Position numbers and translations under genes: made by a program | In this document: positions 41,549 through 50,868 of the stretch, piece after piece | Layout: each line of letters starts with the position of its first letter | How positions within the stretch are numbered: the first letter of the stretch is position 1 | From: Runella zeae DSM 19591 | Lineage (GTDB): Bacteria; Bacteroidota; Bacteroidia; Cytophagales; Spirosomataceae | Length of the DNA stretch: 64,000 nucleotides | Direction: 5' to 3' | Assembly: GCF_000423565.1 (NCBI RefSeq) | Contig: NZ_AUIF01000042.1 | Location: 1-64,000 of the forward strand | Notes under the pieces: generated by a model | The model's input: only the letters and a program-made list of their open reading frames with translations | The model's database searches: none | Told to the model about the DNA's origin: nothing

Positions 41549-43317
41549 TAGTATCTCTTTCCTTTCAAGTCTGTTAATTCAATCAGTTGGCCTGTGGCTT
41601 TTTTAAGAATGATTTGATTCACATTTACGGTATCTAATCGCTGCACAAAGATACCGTCTTTTGGCAAATACAAGTTAAAATATTGTGCATCAACCACCGA
41701 ATAAGGCAGATAAGTCTTATCCATAGGGTTGTCAAACTTTGCTAAAGGGGCCGGCAACACAATCGTATCGCCCGGTTGATATTGCTTTAATGCTTTTTGA
41801 GCTGCAGCGTAGTGAGGGTTGGGAAGGCGAGGAGTAGAGCGATAACTATACTTGGGAGAAGTATCAGCGTAGATACTTCCTATGGTAGTAGTAATCATGC
41901 CTAATTGGGCGATGAGAATCGCAATAATCAAGAATTTGAACATCCCTTTACTTTCTAATAGTTGCCAAAGAGCCATACCTGCCAAAATGACAACGTAGGG
42001 GAACGAAAAGCCTGAGTATCTTTGCGTAAGACCATAAGTGTGGCCGCTTCTTACGGCATTCAAGATCAAAAAAGCGGAGGGCACAATGGCAATAATAATG
42101 AAGAAACCTAAAAGTTTTTTATCAAGTAGCTTGACTTTGTAGAAAGCCAAGTAGAGCATCAAAACTGCAACCGACGCAATCACAAAGCCGAGACGCTGAG
42201 TCGTATACACAATAGTACTTGCCCCAAGTATCCCTGCCGATATCAAAGTAATAGTGTTGGCTTTTTCGGGTTTGCGCTGACTGAAACGAAACGCAAAAAT
42301 CAGCCCTATTCCCATAAGAAGCGATAAAACAATGTTCTTTTTGCCTTCAAGTGTACCCACAAGTCCGTTTGAATAAATCCACAAGTCGGTAAAGATAGGC
42401 AGGCTCTTGTCAAAAACATTTTTGAACGTAGCTGGCAAAATAATACCGTAAGGGTTGTTGTAGGGGCGATTGAGGGCACACTCAAGATACACTTTTGATT
42501 GATGATTGAGACTAAAAAGGGTGTATTGACCGCCTCCATACACAAACCACCAAGCCAAACCCCCCACGGCAAAAGCCCCTGCCAACGAGAAAGAAATCCA
42601 ACTTTTAAGTTTTCTGACAAAAAATAAGACATAAGCACCGTGGGCCAACATCACCGATGCTACCAGAAAATGTGCATAGAGTCCCAACAATATCGTAATA
42701 CCATAGCCTACATACCACTTCCAAGAGCTTTGTTTTTGAGTGTCGGCTTCAAGTGCTCGTAGAAAAAAATACGTAGCCAACAAAGTCAAGAAAAAAGTAA
42801 GAGAATAATTGCGTGCTTGCTGACTGTAAGCTACAAAAAACGGTTCAATAGCGGCCAAAAACGCTGCCGTTAGTGCAAGTGTGCTAGATTTGGTAAAGTG
42901 ATTTGTAAAAACAAATATCAAGTAAACAGTCAATACACTGAAAATGACCGATAGCAGACGCGCCGAAAAATCAGAGATGCCGAAGATATTGAGCCAATGA
43001 TGTAATACAAAATAATAAAAAGAACTGTTGCCGATGTCGCTGCGAGTCATGGCTTCGTAGTAATCGGGGAGCTTTTTCTCCCGCCAAAACTCTTGATTGG
43101 TAAATACCAGCTTTCCTTTGTCAAACACATCGTGTTGATTGCCGCCATCTTGTACGATTCCCTGACTCACCACCATTGTGGCCTTTTCGTCAAAAAATAT
43201 GCCATGAGCATCCAAGCGGAAAAGTCTTAGGCCAGCGGCTAGTGCCAAAATTGCGACAAGCCCATAAAGTACGTATTTGTTTGCGTGGGTAGAAAGTGTC
43301 TGAAACAATGCTATCAT
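41548..43317 (-). CDS. GT39/ArnT-like membrane glycosyltransferase
   Basis: The 589-aa product begins with a membrane helix and a loop carrying FFDEKATMVVSQG, the acidic D-E site typical of PMT/ArnT-type GT-C enzymes. Further spans follow: SDFSARLLSVIFSVLTVYLI, the aromatic-rich AYSQQARNYSLTFFLTLLA, and about ten more helices up to residue 490. A short soluble tail ends it. Such proteins move a sugar from polyprenyl phosphate onto lipid or protein on the periplasmic side. It is the first gene of the glycan cluster. A -7-like box TAAATTTG (complement of 43332-43339) lies 15 bases before the start, but without a good -33 partner. Confidence 0.85.
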   Translation of the reverse strand: MIALFQTLSTHANKYVLYGLVAILALAAGLRLFRLDAHGIFFDEKATMVVSQGIVQDGGNQHDVFDKGKLVFTNQEFWREKKLPDYYEAMTRSDIGNSSFYYFVLHHWLNIFGISDFSARLLSVIFSVLTVYLIFVFTNHFTKSSTLALTAAFLAAIEPFFVAYSQQARNYSLTFFLTLLATYFFLRALEADTQKQSSWKWYVGYGITILLGLYAHFLVASVMLAHGAYVLFFVRKLKSWISFSLAGAFAVGGLAWWFVYGGGQYTLFSLNHQSKVYLECALNRPYNNPYGIILPATFKNVFDKSLPIFTDLWIYSNGLVGTLEGKKNIVLSLLMGIGLIFAFRFSQRKPEKANTITLISAGILGASTIVYTTQRLGFVIASVAVLMLYLAFYKVKLLDKKLLGFFIIIAIVPSAFLILNAVRSGHTYGLTQRYSGFSFPYVVILAGMALWQLLESKGMFKFLIIAILIAQLGMITTTIGSIYADTSPKYSYRSTPRLPNPHYAAAQKALKQYQPGDTIVLPAPLAKFDNPMDKTYLPYSVVDAQYFNLYLPKDGIFVQRLDTVNVNQIILKKATGQLIELTDLKGKRY

Positions 43318-43824
43318 CAGTTTTGTTGACGCAAATTTATTGAAAAAAGATTTGGAAGTAATGTTTTTGATTTTGTTGCTATGTGTCTATCTAAAAGTGT
43401 TTTTTTGACAAATACTCCCAGATTTTATCAGGAATCGCCCTCTTCACCTGCCAAGAAACTGTCTTTTAAAGCCTCTATCTTATTTGAAGAGAAGGAAATT
43501 GGGGGGTGACATTGGCGAAATGCCAAATTTTATTTGGCTTCTAAAAGCTTTTTGTATAAACCCAAAATGGACAAATCTTTTTATTAAGCGGCCGTATTTG
43601 GGAAAAGTTTTGTTTTAAGAAAACATCTACATAGGATTTTTGGTACTAAAGTTGTTACAAGTTTTTATTCTAAATTTGGGGCGAATGAAAGGTGGTTTGA
43701 GAATGTCTTTTAAAAACTTTGTCAATCAGAATAGTCTTGATAAAAAATTATACAGTATTTGTAAAAGGCGAAATCCTTTATAGAATTAAACAAAAATTTT
43801 AAAAACCCTTTTGTTTCTACGTAT
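43318..43824. other. Divergent intergenic region, 507 bp
   Basis: This gap lies between the glycan cluster (minus) and the GMC dehydrogenase gene (plus). It has no frame with coding character, no repeat and no strong hairpin that I could find. It must contain the promoters for both directions, of which only a weak -7-like box at 43332-43339 (minus) is visible. Confidence 0.5.
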
Positions 43825-45564
43825 ATGAGTTTCCAAATCAAAGAACAACCCACCGTCTATGATGTTTGTATTGTAGGGTCAGGTGCTGGTGGTGGTATGG
43901 CGGCCAAAGTATTGGCTGAATCGGGTGCAAAAGTTGCCTTGATTGAAGCAGGGCCTTGGTACGATCCCGCCGACCCAAAGTATATTACCCAACTCAAAAA
44001 CCCTTGGGAATCGCCTCGCCGTGGTGCAAGCACGCACCGTCCTTTTGGGGATTTTGATGCTGCTTGGGGTGGCTGGGATATTGAAGGAGAGCCATATACG
44101 CGCAAAAGCGGCACCCAATTTGACTGGTTTCGTTCGCGGATGCTAGGTGGGCGTACCAATCACTGGGGACGGATTTCGCTGCGTTTTGGCCCTTTAGATT
44201 TTAAGCGTAAAGATGTAGACGGGCTTGGTGACAACTGGCCTATCAGCTACGATGACGTAAAACCTTACTATGATAAGGTAGACCGACTTGTGGGTGTTTT
44301 TGGAAGTGTAGAAAACATTCCTAATGAACCTGACGGTATATTTTTGCCGCCTCCTAAGCCCCGTTTGCATGAGTTGATGCTAAAGCAGGCGGGTAAAAAA
44401 ATCAACATTCCTATTATCCCGTCGCGCTTATCGATTTTGACCAAGCCTATCAACAATGAGCGTGGCTCGTGTTTTTATTGCTCTCAGTGTAGTCGTGGAT
44501 GCCAAGCCTATGCTGACTTTTCTTCTTCGTCGGTATTAGTAAAACCTGCCGTAAAGACTGGTAACGTAAAAGTCTTTACCAATGCAATGGCTCGTGAGGT
44601 CATTACCAACGAAAACGGCGAAGCTACGGGAGTATCTTACGTAGACAAAAACAATCTTCAAGAGTATACGGTTCGTGCTAAAGTAGTGGTACTTGCAGCA
44701 AGTGCTTGTGAATCAGCGCGTTTGTTGATGAATTCAAAGTCGTCAAGACATACCAAAGGACTTGGTAACTCAAGCGGTGTACTTGGTAAATACCTCCACG
44801 ATTCGACAGGTGCAGGACGTAGTGCTTTTTTGCCTCATTTGGTAGATCGTAAGCGCTATAATGAAGACGGAGTAGGAGGGATGCACGTTTATACGCCTTG
44901 GTGGCTCAACGACAAAAAACTTGACTTCCCTCGCGGGTACCACATCGAGTATGGCGGAGGCATGGGAATGCCCGGCTATGGTTTTGGATTTGGTATGGAA
45001 AATATGAACGGAAAGTATCCTGGCAAAGACGGAAAAATGAAACCGGCAGGAGGATATGGACTTTCATTGAAAGAAGACTACCGTTATTTCTACGGAGCCA
45101 ATTTTGGGATGGCAGGTCGTGGAGAGGCGATTGCTCGTGAAGACAACTTCTGCGAAATAGACCCTAATGTGGTGGATAAATACGGTATTCCGGTATTACG
45201 TTTCCAATACACTTGGTCGGAACACGAAATCAAGCAGGCCAAACACATGCAAGATACATTTGAGGAAATCATCACCGCCATGGGTGGTATCCCTAATGGA
45301 CCAAAACCGGGCCCCGAAACCAATTACGGATTAGCAGCGCCAGGCCGTATCATCCACGAAGTAGGAACTACTCGTATGGGAGATGACCCAAGCAAATCTG
45401 TGACTAATCGCTACAGTCAGCTGCACGATGCTCGCAATGTATTTGTGGTAGATGCAGGTACATTCGTGTCACAGGCCGATAAAAACCCTACATGGACGAT
45501 TTTGGCACTTTCAATGCGTGCTTCAGAATACATCATTGACCAAAGAAAGAAAGGGAATTTATAA
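43825..45564 (+). CDS. GMC-family FAD sugar dehydrogenase, large subunit
   Basis: The 579-aa protein starts with the FAD loop VCIVGSGAGGGMAAKVLAE, has SRMLGGRTNHWGR, and ends with the GMC C-motif HEVGTTRMGDDP and NPTWTILALSMRAS. Residues 216-226 (CFYCSQCSRGC) give four cysteines spaced Cx2Cx2Cx3C. In the FAD-dependent glucose dehydrogenase of Burkholderia the equivalent cysteines hold an Fe-S cluster that passes electrons to a cytochrome, from family knowledge. It should therefore oxidise a sugar or sugar acid and give electrons to a carrier. The small subunit gene follows after 60 bases. There is no twin-arginine signal on this subunit, which fits export carried by the small subunit. Confidence 0.9.
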   Translation: MSFQIKEQPTVYDVCIVGSGAGGGMAAKVLAESGAKVALIEAGPWYDPADPKYITQLKNPWESPRRGASTHRPFGDFDAAWGGWDIEGEPYTRKSGTQFDWFRSRMLGGRTNHWGRISLRFGPLDFKRKDVDGLGDNWPISYDDVKPYYDKVDRLVGVFGSVENIPNEPDGIFLPPPKPRLHELMLKQAGKKINIPIIPSRLSILTKPINNERGSCFYCSQCSRGCQAYADFSSSSVLVKPAVKTGNVKVFTNAMAREVITNENGEATGVSYVDKNNLQEYTVRAKVVVLAASACESARLLMNSKSSRHTKGLGNSSGVLGKYLHDSTGAGRSAFLPHLVDRKRYNEDGVGGMHVYTPWWLNDKKLDFPRGYHIEYGGGMGMPGYGFGFGMENMNGKYPGKDGKMKPAGGYGLSLKEDYRYFYGANFGMAGRGEAIAREDNFCEIDPNVVDKYGIPVLRFQYTWSEHEIKQAKHMQDTFEEIITAMGGIPNGPKPGPETNYGLAAPGRIIHEVGTTRMGDDPSKSVTNRYSQLHDARNVFVVDAGTFVSQADKNPTWTILALSMRASEYIIDQRKKGNL

Positions 45565-45624
45565 TTGGAGTGTGGTGGCAAGGATGTATGGATGTTTGCC
45601 ACCCACCATTTAATCGCTACAAAA

Positions 45625-46254
45625 ATGAAACGCAGAGATACCTTAAAAGCATTGTCACTCGGTACCCTTACGGCTACCATCGCTGGTACAGAAGCGCAGG
45701 CAGATGTACCCAAAAAAGCAGTAGCACCCCCTTCACTTTCTGACTTTAAAAATGGCAAAAGTGCAGCAGAACTTGCTAGAGATGCTAAGCTCGCAGCTAC
45801 GGTCTTTTTTACACCTCACGAAATGCAGACGATTCGGGTATTGGCCGATTTCATCATTCCGGCCGATGGCCAATTTGGTGGAGCAACGGAGGCCAAAGTT
45901 GCCGAATTTATCGAATTTATCGTCAAAGATATGCCCCAGCATCAAACGCCTATGCGTGGTGGGTTGAGTTGGTTGGATAACCAATGCCTCAAACAGTTTG
46001 GAAAGAAATTTGTCGCTTGTCCCAAAGCCCAACAAATACAAATGCTTGACCAAATTGCTTATCCTGGTCAAGCCAAACCAGAAATGAGTCAGGGTGTGTC
46101 GTTTTTTAATCTAATGCGAAACCTGACCGCAACGGGATATTTTACTACTGAAGTGGGATTTAAATATTTAGGCTACGTCGGAAACCGCCCTAATGCTTGG
46201 GATGGCGTACCTGAAGATGTTTTGAAAAAATACGGATTAAGTTACGATTCTTAG
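45625..46254 (+). CDS. Gluconate 2-dehydrogenase subunit 3-family protein, Tat-exported
   Basis: From the ATG at 45625 the product is 209 aa and begins MKRRDTLKALSLGTLTATIAG, a twin-arginine-type signal. The body has TPHEMQTIRVLADFIIPADG and FFNLMRNLTATGYFTTEVGFKYLGYVG, the signature of the small (gamma) subunit of GMC-type sugar dehydrogenases. In known enzymes this subunit acts as a folding and Tat-export partner for the large subunit. Its gene follows the GMC gene directly, so the pair forms one exported enzyme. No cytochrome subunit gene is adjacent. Confidence 0.9.
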   Translation: MKRRDTLKALSLGTLTATIAGTEAQADVPKKAVAPPSLSDFKNGKSAAELARDAKLAATVFFTPHEMQTIRVLADFIIPADGQFGGATEAKVAEFIEFIVKDMPQHQTPMRGGLSWLDNQCLKQFGKKFVACPKAQQIQMLDQIAYPGQAKPEMSQGVSFFNLMRNLTATGYFTTEVGFKYLGYVGNRPNAWDGVPEDVLKKYGLSYDS

Positions 46255-46284
46255 ATTTTTTAAAGAAATACTAGTAATTTTCGA

Positions 46285-46324
46285 TAGCGGGCGCAATTTT
46301 TGTCCCGCTATTTTGTTATTTTTA
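46285..46324 (+). terminator. Terminator after the GMC operon
   Basis: TAGCGGG (46285-46291) pairs with CCCGCTA (46304-46310) with a 12-base loop and is followed by TTTTGTTATTTTT. It ends the transcript 30 bases after the small-subunit stop codon. Confidence 0.7.
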
Positions 46325-46343
46325 CGAATAAAGGATCACGTGA

Positions 46344-47810
46344 ATGCGATTTTTGAGGAAGATTTATCGTAAAAAAACTCTATCGTTCGTGCCAACTTTT
46401 TTGTTTTGTTCAGAAAAGTGGCTGTTATTTTTTTTTGTGTTTAATGGCTCAGGCTTGTTCATTTCTGCCCAGACACCCACTGATAATCAATGTGTTGGGA
46501 ATGGTATTTTGCCAGGTACCATCAAAATTTTGAATCCAGTGGGATGTGCTCCTCATCAAATAATAGATACCCAATCGCCAACGGGATTGACCAACATTCG
46601 GTATATTTTTGATTATAAAGGCGGAGACCCTTCTAGCTACCCTTCTACTAGTGATGCTTCTTTTAATTATACGAAGGCGGGTAGTTATGTCGTAATGAAA
46701 CTCTCAGAAAATGCCCAAGGACAACCCCAGAGAGCTTGTGTGACGATTACGGTGCAAGACCCGACTCCTCCCGAATTCACGGTGGTGCCTTGCCCAGACG
46801 GCAACGTCACGCTCAGAATCACCAACCATGATATTCCACAATATGAAGAATATGTGATTGAATGGGGAGACGGCAATGCGTCCATTATCAATAGATTAAA
46901 TTTGTCGGCACCGCATCAGTATACCAATTTTGAAGCAAAATCGATCACCGTACAGGGGAAACATAAAACTAGCAACTGCGGAGGTAAAGCTACGCGCACC
47001 GTTTCTCTAAATGTCGCAACTGTTGCCCCAAAAATTACGAAGCTTGAAATACTAGATGCTACTACAGGAGAATTGACACTCTCCAATCCTAACCAATTTG
47101 AGCTTACACTCTACCGTCAAAATGGCCTTACCTCTTTTCAAAATACAGGGGCGGTTGTCAGAAGTGAGGAAGAAAAAGTAAAGATAACGGTTGATACGAA
47201 TCGAATATTTTGCTACAAATTTCGCCCTACTGAAAACTGTATTGCTTCACTTGAGTCAAATATTTTGTGTACCACTTTTCTGAAAGTAGTCCCTAGCTCT
47301 ACTTACAATAGTATCAATATTGCTCCTTATCTCTATCCCGCCGAAATAACAAAAAGAACGGTTACTAAAAACAACGCCTTTTGGTGGGCACCTACTCAAA
47401 CCGTATGGTCTAAAGATGACCCCGAGGCCCAATGTGGAAAACAAGCTTGTTATCGATTACAACTCAGTACGAAAGACGGGGAAATCTTATCGAATGAAGT
47501 CTGTGTCAATCCGCCGGCTGCTTTGTGTGCTTCTTTAGCAGGAGTATTTGTTCCAGACGCTTTTACCCCCAATGGAGATGGTATCAATGACGTCTTTGAA
47601 ATCAAAACGGAGGCAGAAGGCGAGTCCGAAATTTTTATTTATGATCGTTGGGGGAATATTATCTTTAAAACCACGCCTAATGTCCGCTATTGGAATGGTA
47701 AACTCAATGGCCAACTAGCTCCCAATGGACATTATTTTTACAAGGTGGTTGTGAATGACAAAGTGGGTAGAAGTTTTATTAAACGTGGAACTGTCGCGCT
47801 GCTTCGCTAA
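46344..47810 (+). CDS. T9SS-secreted protein with PKD-like region and type-B (gliding) C-terminal domain
   Basis: The 488-aa product has an N-terminal signal (WLLFFFVFNGSGLFISAQ) after a basic start. Its middle is beta-sandwich-like with PKD-type pieces (IFDYKGGDPSSYPSTSDASF, EYVIEWGDG). The last 85 residues are the gliding-motility-associated C-terminal domain: VPDAFTPNGDGINDVFEI, IYDRWGNIIFKT, WNGKLNGQLAPNGHYFYKV and RGTVALLR. This domain directs export through the type IX secretion system and attachment at the surface. Seven or more Cys in the middle may form disulphides. The end of the gene overlaps the convergent lpxK gene by 32 bases. Confidence 0.9.
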   Translation: MRFLRKIYRKKTLSFVPTFLFCSEKWLLFFFVFNGSGLFISAQTPTDNQCVGNGILPGTIKILNPVGCAPHQIIDTQSPTGLTNIRYIFDYKGGDPSSYPSTSDASFNYTKAGSYVVMKLSENAQGQPQRACVTITVQDPTPPEFTVVPCPDGNVTLRITNHDIPQYEEYVIEWGDGNASIINRLNLSAPHQYTNFEAKSITVQGKHKTSNCGGKATRTVSLNVATVAPKITKLEILDATTGELTLSNPNQFELTLYRQNGLTSFQNTGAVVRSEEEKVKITVDTNRIFCYKFRPTENCIASLESNILCTTFLKVVPSSTYNSINIAPYLYPAEITKRTVTKNNAFWWAPTQTVWSKDDPEAQCGKQACYRLQLSTKDGEILSNEVCVNPPAALCASLAGVFVPDAFTPNGDGINDVFEIKTEAEGESEIFIYDRWGNIIFKTTPNVRYWNGKLNGQLAPNGHYFYKVVVNDKVGRSFIKRGTVALLR

Positions 47811-48831
47811 GAATAAAGTTGTCAAAATCGGACGTGTCAAATTTTACTTTAATGGGCCAATAAAAGAACTTGGCCGCTTCTGTTTTTATGTTTTCTACCA
47901 AAGGCTGTAGCTTTACCCAGTCTTTTTCGGTTGTCAGAATCGGATAACCCTGCTTGATGATTTTGTGGAGGTCATCGTGGGAAAAAGAATGATGATCGCC
48001 AAAGGCGGTATGTCCCATTATTTGGAAATGCTCTTTGGCTGCTTCTTCAAAAATATGAGGTTGTGCAATGCCTGATACTAGCCAAAATTGGCGAGGAAAA
48101 TCCGAGGTAGAAAGTGCATGAGGAACATAAGCAGTAGGAAGACCGTATTCGAAAGTAGAAAAAAATACAGGCGTATCGCTACCCGCGTAGTGCTTTACTG
48201 AGGCTGTAATGAGCGTTTTTTGGGTAGCTTCCAAGGTAGTAGGGCATTTTGTAATGATAACTGCGTCGGCTCTTTTAGCGGCAGCGCGTGATTCTCTCAA
48301 TAAACCACTTGGAAGGAGAAAATCTTGGTAGAATAGTCGTCCGTAGTCGCTCAATAGCAAATTGAGGTGAGGGGTGATAGCGCGGTGCTGAAAGGCATCG
48401 TCTAGCAATATGATTTGGGGGGAAGGTTTTTCTTGTTGAATACGTTGTAGACCCACAGCCCGTTTTTCGCATACATATACTGGTATCTGTTGCCCAAATC
48501 GTCGATAAATTTGGAGAGGCTCATCGCCGATTTCGGCAGCATTTGATTGGGAAGATGCCTTAAGGTAGCCTTTAGAATCTCTTCCATAACCCCTGCTGAG
48601 GATTGCCAAAGTATAAAGAGGTTTTAGAAGAGTCGCAATGTATTCGATGTGGGGAGTTTTGCCAGTTCCGCCAACCGTCAAATTGCCCACATTGATGCTA
48701 AAAATGGCTGATTGGTAGGTTTTTTTTAATCCAGCGTCGTATCCATAATTTCGTAAAGATGTGACTGCATAATACAATAAGCTGAAAGGGCTTAACAATA
48801 GCCTAATACCTTTTGATAAATTTCTTAACAT
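47779..48831 (-). CDS. lpxK: Tetraacyldisaccharide 4'-kinase
   Basis: LpxK phosphorylates the 4' position of the lipid A disaccharide at the inner membrane. The 350-aa product from the ATG at 48829-48831 has an N-terminal membrane helix (RLLLSPFSLLYYAVTSLRN), the P-loop IFSINVGNLTVGGTGKTP, LAILSRGYGR with the conserved Gly-Tyr-Gly, EIGDEP, and IILLDDAFQHR, the expected LpxK order and length. The frame extends to 48885, but the upstream part overlaps the divergent menC leader and lacks LpxK character. Its 3' end overlaps the T9SS protein gene by 32 bases. Confidence 0.95.
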   Translation of the reverse strand: MLRNLSKGIRLLLSPFSLLYYAVTSLRNYGYDAGLKKTYQSAIFSINVGNLTVGGTGKTPHIEYIATLLKPLYTLAILSRGYGRDSKGYLKASSQSNAAEIGDEPLQIYRRFGQQIPVYVCEKRAVGLQRIQQEKPSPQIILLDDAFQHRAITPHLNLLLSDYGRLFYQDFLLPSGLLRESRAAAKRADAVIITKCPTTLEATQKTLITASVKHYAGSDTPVFFSTFEYGLPTAYVPHALSTSDFPRQFWLVSGIAQPHIFEEAAKEHFQIMGHTAFGDHHSFSHDDLHKIIKQGYPILTTEKDWVKLQPLVENIKTEAAKFFYWPIKVKFDTSDFDNFILSEAARQFHV

Positions 48832-48909
48832 TTTCTTAAAGTGACTTAAGCAAAGTAAGGTAATTTTCTCTAAATTGTGCACCATATTACCCCAAACAGT
48901 ATATTTATA

Positions 48910-50019
48910 ATGTCATTACAGGTTCATTATCAGCCGTATAAGCTAAATTTTCGCTTTGAAGCAGGTACTTCTCGCGGTGTCTTGAGCGAAAAGGTATCTT
49001 GGTTGATCAAAATCTATGACGATAGTGAGCCTTCATTGGTGGGACTGGGCGAATGTGGCCCCTTGGCAGGACTGAGCATTGATGCTCGTCCAGATTTTGA
49101 AGAAACTTTACAGTCTATATGCCAAAGTTTCAATCAACTGGATTTAGAGTTATATAGTTGGAATATCCCTATTATTTTAGAGCAACTTATTGGTAATCAG
49201 TGGCCTTCTATTCGATTTGGATTTGAGTCAGCCATGTTAGATTATCTTAATGGCTGCAAAAGTGTGATTTTCTCAAATGATTTTGTAGCTGCTCATCGTC
49301 GCATTCCTATCAATGGACTGATATGGATGGGTACTAAGGAGTTTATGCTACGTCAGATTGAAGAAAAAATTGCGGCTGGGTTTGATACCCTTAAACTGAA
49401 AATTGGAGCGCTTGATTTTGAACAAGAGCGGTCGATTTTGAAACACATCCGCAGTCATTTTGGATCACACGAAATCACCATTAGAGTAGACGCAAATGGG
49501 GCATTTCAACCCTTCGAGGCGAAGGATAAACTCCAAAAGTTGGCAGAATTTGAAATACATTCTATCGAACAGCCTATCAAGGCTAAACAATTGGCTCTTA
49601 TGGCGGAGCTTTGCGAAACATCTCCCATTCCAATAGCTTTAGACGAAGAATTGGTCGGAACTTTTGATTATGCAGAAAAGCGACGCCTCTTAAAAAGTCT
49701 CAAACCTCAATATATTATTCTTAAACCTACGCTTTTAGGTGGGTTTGAGCTTACCCGCGAATGGGTCGAGACTGCTCAACGCCTTGACATTGGATGGTGG
49801 ATTACTTCGGCCTTGGAATCGAACGTGGGCCTCAATGCCATTGCTCAGTTTACGGCTGAGTTTGACAATCAACTCCCACAAGGCTTAGGAACTGGACAAC
49901 TTTATCATAATAATATCCCGAGCCCATTGGTGATTGAAAAAGGACAGCTATACCATGATGCCTATTCTTCGTGGGATTTCGGTGTATTGAATGCCACTCG
50001 TATCTCTACTACTGCCTGA
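48910..50019 (+). CDS. menC: o-Succinylbenzoate synthase
   Basis: MenC dehydrates SHCHC to o-succinylbenzoate in menaquinone synthesis in the cytoplasm. The 369-aa protein from the ATG at 48910 shows the enolase-superfamily active site: TLKLKIGA (Lys-x-Lys), ITIRVDANGAF (Asp), SIEQPI (Glu), ALDEELVG (Asp-Glu) and ILKPTLLGGF (Lys). ITSALESNVG closes the barrel as in MenC. No other men genes are nearby. It could in principle be a dipeptide epimerase, but the KPTLLGG and SALESNVG motifs favour MenC. Confidence 0.85.
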   Translation: MSLQVHYQPYKLNFRFEAGTSRGVLSEKVSWLIKIYDDSEPSLVGLGECGPLAGLSIDARPDFEETLQSICQSFNQLDLELYSWNIPIILEQLIGNQWPSIRFGFESAMLDYLNGCKSVIFSNDFVAAHRRIPINGLIWMGTKEFMLRQIEEKIAAGFDTLKLKIGALDFEQERSILKHIRSHFGSHEITIRVDANGAFQPFEAKDKLQKLAEFEIHSIEQPIKAKQLALMAELCETSPIPIALDEELVGTFDYAEKRRLLKSLKPQYIILKPTLLGGFELTREWVETAQRLDIGWWITSALESNVGLNAIAQFTAEFDNQLPQGLGTGQLYHNNIPSPLVIEKGQLYHDAYSSWDFGVLNATRISTTA

Positions 50020-50074
50020 ATCCTAATAAATTGCTAATGCGCTAAGTATTTGTCTTGTTTTTTTACAATAAAAA

Positions 50075-50098
50075 AAGGCCACTTATAACAGTGGCCTT
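50075..50098. terminator. Hairpin terminator between menC and the 108-aa gene
   Basis: AAGGCCACT (50075-50083) and AGTGGCCTT (50090-50098) form a perfect 9-bp stem with a 6-base loop. On the minus strand it is followed by seven T, so it mainly ends the 108-aa gene. Confidence 0.8.
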
Positions 50099-50118
50099 GG
50101 AGAATTGATTTCATCAGA

Positions 50119-50445
50119 TTATTTGTCAGCGCGACGAAGCTCACCGGCGGGCTTTACTTCAGCCTTGGGGGCATCTACACCATTGTTTTTTACAAAACTT
50201 TCTTTCTCATTGATCAATTGAGGCGTTTCTACATTTTGATCAACTGTAGGAAGAGAAGCTATAAGACGCAGGTCATTGATTGAAAACAAAGGTGCTGGTT
50301 CTGTATTAGTATCTTGGGTTGGGAGTGCTTCCAACATTTCTTTTACAATCTGAGATTGAGTGCGGATGCTCTTTCCATCTTGAGCTACTGCAATATGTCC
50401 AAGTGATAAAACACTTAAGGCGGCTGTGATTACTAACGTTTTCAT
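50119..50445 (-). CDS. Small secreted protein, unknown function, 108 aa
   Basis: A signal peptide (MKTLVITAALSVLSLGHIAVAQ) is followed by about 86 residues rich in Pro, Glu and Asn with little predicted structure (QIVKEMLEALPTQDTNTEPAP, then KSFVKNNG-type charged segments). No domain is recognised. It is convergent with menC, has its own terminator and a long AT-rich upstream region, so it is a single-gene transcript. Likely periplasmic. Confidence 0.65.
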   Translation of the reverse strand: MKTLVITAALSVLSLGHIAVAQDGKSIRTQSQIVKEMLEALPTQDTNTEPAPLFSINDLRLIASLPTVDQNVETPQLINEKESFVKNNGVDAPKAEVKPAGELRRADK

Positions 50446-50868
50446 AATGGTTACTTTGATTTAATTGTCTTTTGTTGTGGCTGTTATCAGTTTTTGATGA
50501 TGCAAATTTGGGGCTTAGTTATTTATTAGAGAAGTGAAAATGGATGAACGGATGTTTTTTTGTATAAGTGGTGATTGTATTTGTTATGATTCGGAATATT
50601 GTTTTGTATTTTGTGTTTAAAGTGTCTGTTGAATTGATTTAGTTATACAAAAAATACGTTTTATTATATAATTGACAGAATTTTATTTTGTGTAAAAATA
50701 TTTGTTTTTTCTTTAGTAGGCCTTCAAATAAAACAATTTTGAAAATTGCTTTGAAGTAAGTTTTTGTAAGAAATAAAAACTTCTTGAAGGTCAATGAGAG
50801 ACTTATTTAAAATTTTAACGTCATAAATACCCAATAACTTCTTTTTGTTACTCAATTATAAACTCCTT
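50446..50868. other. Divergent intergenic region, 423 bp, very AT-rich
   Basis: This holds the promoters of the 108-aa secreted protein (minus) and the OmpA-HhH operon (plus). No frame with coding character, hairpin with a T tract or repeat is visible. Several poly-T and poly-A runs are present but no full TTG/TAnnTTTG pair was recognised. Confidence 0.45.

Noticed and set aside
46344-48831. 32-base overlap of the convergent T9SS-protein and lpxK genes as a sign of a frame error
   Set aside because: Both C-termini are complete and fit their families, so the overlap is real but ordinary.
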